Part shown: positions 4,708 to 7,164 of the stretch, piece by piece | Layout of the letters: each line of letters starts with the position of its first letter | How positions within the stretch are numbered: the first letter of the stretch is position 1 | Assembly (NCBI GenBank): GCA_012271125.1 | Contig: JAAXHB010000168.1 | Coordinates: forward strand, 1 to 7,164 | DNA length: 7,164 nucleotides | Reading direction: 5' to 3' | Origin: Actinomycetota bacterium | GTDB lineage: Bacteria; Actinomycetota; Acidimicrobiia; Acidimicrobiales; Aldehydirespiratoraceae | Made by a program: the position numbers and the translations under genes | Notes under the pieces: model-generated | What the model was told of the DNA's origin: nothing | What the model saw: the letters and a program-made list of their open reading frames with translations, nothing else | Databases searched by the model: none

Positions 4708-5984
4708 AGGTCTTTGAAAGGGGTTTCTTTAGGCGGACCGGGTTCTTTGGGCAGCATCAGTACACGTTCGCCGATGATGTTGCGCTGCACCTGATCGGTG
4801 CCGCCATAAATAGACGGAGCAGGCGAAAACAAGGCAATTTCGCCGAGCATGCCGTCGCTTTGAGTGTCGTCGGGACCGGTCAACATGCCATCGGCGCCAA
4901 TAACTCGCAAGCCGACATCACGAGATCGGCGGGTGATTTCACTAATTGTGAGCTTGCCGATGTTGGGAGCAGCGGCACTTGATGCGCCTCCGGCTTTGGC
5001 TCTCAAAATCGACAGGCGATTTATTTCGATCAGGGCATAGAGGCTCATTAGTTCATCACGCAAGACACGGCTTTCGATCTTGCCGTTCTTGGTTGCCATC
5101 TCAACGAGATGCTTCCATAACTCGATGCCAAGCATCGGCACGCCGGCTTCGGTGTTGCCTGATGAGGCCGCGTCGCCGGCACGTTTTTGAAGCGATCCAC
5201 CCTTGTGGCCGGGTAAAGCACCAACTGGGCGGCGGCCTGAAGTGCCAAGCGAGGCACGTTCGACCATCAAGGTGGTGTTGGCGACACTCCAGCCCTGGTC
5301 TTGACCACCGATGATGGCATCATGGCTGACACGGGCTTCTTCTATGAAGACTTCGTTGAACAGTGCTCTGCCGGTCATTTCGGTTAGGGGGCGCACTTCC
5401 ACGCCGGGTTGATCCATTTCGAAGGCGAACCAGGAAATGCCGGAGTGCTTGCCGGATTCGAGGTTGGTGCGAGCTAACAACATGCCCATGTCGGCGACCT
5501 GGCCACCTGAAGTCCAAACCTTTTGACCGGTGATGATCCATTCGTCGCCGTCACGTTCGGCTTTGCACTGCAACGACGCCAGGTCGGAGCCGGCGTTGGG
5601 TTCGCTGAAGAGCTGACACCAGCCAATTTGCCCTCGCAAAATCGGTGACACATAGCGTTCGACCTGTTCGGGTGTGCCGTGAAAAGCGATTGTGGGTGCG
5701 GCGAGCATCAGTCCGAGCCCTGTGGGTGGGCCGAGGACACCTTTTTCTGCCAACACCAGCGACACAAGCGCGGCGTCGTCTGAGCCGTAGCCACGGCCGC
5801 CGGCTGCTTCGGGAAGCATCGGGCTTGCCAGTCCGGCGTTGGCTAGCAAGTCCCACCATTGCTCGACGCTGAGGTCGGGATCCCAGTTGGTGTCGCAAAA
5901 CTCTTCGATTTCGGATCGAAGCACAGAAGTGTTTGCTTCGGTAGTCCCAGAAGAAGTTGTCCCAGAAGAGGTTGTAACTGCCAC
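4695..5984 (-). CDS. Acyl-CoA dehydrogenase family protein
   Basis: A 429-residue flavoenzyme, expected to oxidise an acyl-CoA to the 2,3-enoyl-CoA with FAD and pass electrons to ETF. The N-terminal helical domain (about 22-120) is followed by the FAD/substrate motif SEPNAGSD (127-134) and GQKVWTSG (153-160), the middle beta-barrel (about 125-225), and the C-terminal helical bundle ending IYGGTDQVQRNIIGERVL (392-409). Medium-chain enzymes have their base at YEGT; here it is YGGT. E242 in LMVERASLG fits the alternative position used by isovaleryl-CoA and long-chain dehydrogenases. Residues 250-282 form a Gly/Ser-rich extra loop. The start is GTG, 10 nt after the upstream amidohydrolase stop, without a Shine-Dalgarno sequence, so it is probably coupled. 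Residues 4-15 repeat TSSGT. Acyl chain specificity is unknown. Confidence 0.92.
   Translation of the reverse strand: MAVTTSSGTTSSGTTEANTSVLRSEIEEFCDTNWDPDLSVEQWWDLLANAGLASPMLPEAAGGRGYGSDDAALVSLVLAEKGVLGPPTGLGLMLAAPTIAFHGTPEQVERYVSPILRGQIGWCQLFSEPNAGSDLASLQCKAERDGDEWIITGQKVWTSGGQVADMGMLLARTNLESGKHSGISWFAFEMDQPGVEVRPLTEMTGRALFNEVFIEEARVSHDAIIGGQDQGWSVANTTLMVERASLGTSGRRPVGALPGHKGGSLQKRAGDAASSGNTEAGVPMLGIELWKHLVEMATKNGKIESRVLRDELMSLYALIEINRLSILRAKAGGASSAAAPNIGKLTISEITRRSRDVGLRVIGADGMLTGPDDTQSDGMLGEIALFSPAPSIYGGTDQVQRNIIGERVLMLPKEPGPPKETPFKDLPKN
5944..5973. repeat. 15-bp in-frame tandem duplication in the dehydrogenase N-terminus
   Basis: GTCCCAGAAGAAGTT (5944-5958) is followed by GTCCCAGAAGAGGTT (5959-5973), one mismatch. 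On the minus strand it encodes the repeated Thr-Ser-Ser-Gly-Thr stretch before the first conserved helix. The unit length keeps the frame. If the true start is further in, the repeat would instead be leader sequence. Confidence 0.82.
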
Positions 5985-5994
5985 GGGTTTCAGC

Positions 5995-7164
5995 TTATGT
6001 CTTAGGGGTGTTTAGATCGACAACATTGTCAAGCATGATCGCACGCCGGTCGGTGTCAGAGAAATCTGCTAGCTCTTCTAAGTAGTCCAAAGGTTCGGGC
6101 ATACCCTCAATGTGAGGCCAATCTGAGCCGAAAATCACCCGATCAGCACCCATTAGCTCAACAACCTCGGTGACGTCGTCCTCCCAAAACGGGTTAACCC
6201 AAACATGTTGCTTAAACGTGTCGACAGGATGATCATCAAACCACCAGTAATGCTTTTTTGCCATCTGGGAAAACTTGCGAAACATAGGCGCAAGGAAATC
6301 TGAACCGTTTTCTACCGAAGCAACACGCAGATTCGGGAAACGGTCATAAATCTTCTCAAAGATTGACGCCATGAGCCAATCCTGAGCGGCTCGCTCAATC
6401 GCGAAAGCTCGCAGCGACGGGGCACCGGCGTTGCCTGATGAGGAGAAACGGTCATCGGCGTAACCCTGAGAGGAATAGCCAGAATCAGAAGCATGGATTA
6501 CGACAGTGATGCCGGCATCGGCGATGGCTTGCCAGACCGGATCAAACTGCGGGTCAAATGGCGAGCACATGCCGGTGGGAGTGCGAACCGCGGCGGGACG
6601 CATCACCAAAACCCTTGCGCCGGCGCTGACGCAGCGTTCGATCTCAGCAACCGCGGAGGCGACGTTGACCAGTGAAATGTATGGTGCTGCGAAAATCCGA
6701 TTCTCGTAGGCGTAACCCCAGTCCTCTTCAAGCCAGCGGTTGAAACTAGTCATCAAGGTGACCGCGGCTTCGAGATCGTCGCCGAGAAGTTCCTCGTATA
6801 AAACGCCCAGAGTTGGAAAAAGCCACACGGCTTGGAGGCCTTGGGAGTCCATCACGGCTAGGCGTTTGGCAGGGTTCTGGTAATGCTCTGGCAGGGGTTC
6901 ACGGTCGCTGAGCATCTCCAGCGGGTTCTTGCCGTCGGGGTTGCCTTTGAAATAATCACGCAACGCACCGGGTTTGGCGATGGGGTTCCAGGTTGGGTTT
7001 GTGACAGCTTTGGACAGCACCCCGCCGACGAGATGATGTTTGCGGCCGCCCATGTCGACCCACTGCACCACTCGTGGCTGCATTTTCTCATCGACGTGAC
7101 GTGTGAAAGCGTCGGCGGCTTCGTAGTAGTGGTTGTCGGCGTCAAATGGCAGATAACCGAGCTC
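5995..7164 (-). CDS. Amidohydrolase family protein (COG2159/Amidohydro_2), third paralog, 5' end outside window
   Basis: The frame is open to the right edge, so the ATG at 7083 is internal: the 27 codons before it encode FDADNHYYEAADAF, the family's strand-1 motif (D10, H12, E15 counted from the first codon in the window). Further landmarks are FNRWLEEDW, the strand-5 IHASDSG (H224), VENGSDF (E285) and FGSDWPHIEG with D348 as probable metal/catalytic Asp. At least 389 residues; only a short N-terminal piece is missing. It belongs to the D-x-H-x-x-E subgroup common in actinobacteria and is clearly more distant from the two plus-strand paralogs than they are from each other. It is transcribed ahead of the acyl-CoA dehydrogenase with a 10-nt gap, so it may supply or remove an acid handled by that enzyme. 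Cytosolic; substrate unknown. Confidence 0.9.
   Translation of the reverse strand, partial: ELGYLPFDADNHYYEAADAFTRHVDEKMQPRVVQWVDMGGRKHHLVGGVLSKAVTNPTWNPIAKPGALRDYFKGNPDGKNPLEMLSDREPLPEHYQNPAKRLAVMDSQGLQAVWLFPTLGVLYEELLGDDLEAAVTLMTSFNRWLEEDWGYAYENRIFAAPYISLVNVASAVAEIERCVSAGARVLVMRPAAVRTPTGMCSPFDPQFDPVWQAIADAGITVVIHASDSGYSSQGYADDRFSSSGNAGAPSLRAFAIERAAQDWLMASIFEKIYDRFPNLRVASVENGSDFLAPMFRKFSQMAKKHYWWFDDHPVDTFKQHVWVNPFWEDDVTEVVELMGADRVIFGSDWPHIEGMPEPLDYLEELADFSDTDRRAIMLDNVVDLNTPKT

Noticed and set aside
7081..7083. ATG at 7083 (minus) as the start of the third amidohydrolase
   Set aside because: The upstream in-frame codons encode the conserved DADNHYYE motif, so the gene continues beyond the right edge.

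Overview
The window looks like chromosomal DNA from a moderately GC-rich actinobacterium. The tRNA genes encode their CCA ends, the isocitrate lyase tail closely resembles mycobacterial Icl, and COG2159-type amidohydrolases appear next to an acyl-CoA dehydrogenase. Acidimicrobiia is my best guess, but this is inferred from gene content and style, not from a marker gene. No phage, transposase, CRISPR or rRNA signal is visible.

Layout: (a) 1-348 is the C-terminal quarter of isocitrate lyase (aceA, glyoxylate shunt), entering from the left edge. (b) 349-997 is a non-coding block with three tRNA genes: Arg(TCT) on the minus strand, His(GTG) and Lys(CTT) on the plus strand. Between them lies a family of short interspersed repeats. 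Three of its four copies end in hairpins whose stems differ but whose C-GAA-G loop is constant. (c) 998-4112 is a plus-strand operon of three genes joined by two ATGA stop/start overlaps: two paralogous TIM-barrel amidohydrolases and a small VOC-fold (glyoxalase-like) protein with an odd Gly/Asp-rich insert. (d) 4124-7164 is a convergent minus-strand group. Read in its own direction it encodes a third, more distant amidohydrolase (5' end beyond the right edge), an acyl-CoA dehydrogenase 10 nt behind it, and a stand-alone MOSC-domain protein.

The two operons together supply three amidohydrolase-fold enzymes (hydrolases or decarboxylases), an acyl-CoA dehydrogenase and a VOC protein. This is consistent with catabolism of a carboxylic, possibly aromatic or cyclic, compound, with acetyl-CoA able to feed the adjacent glyoxylate-shunt gene. 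The substrate cannot be read from the sequence. I see no clearly new system. The most unusual features are the tRNA-associated hairpin repeats and a recurring pattern of 12-17 bp tandem duplications at gene ends and in spacers.
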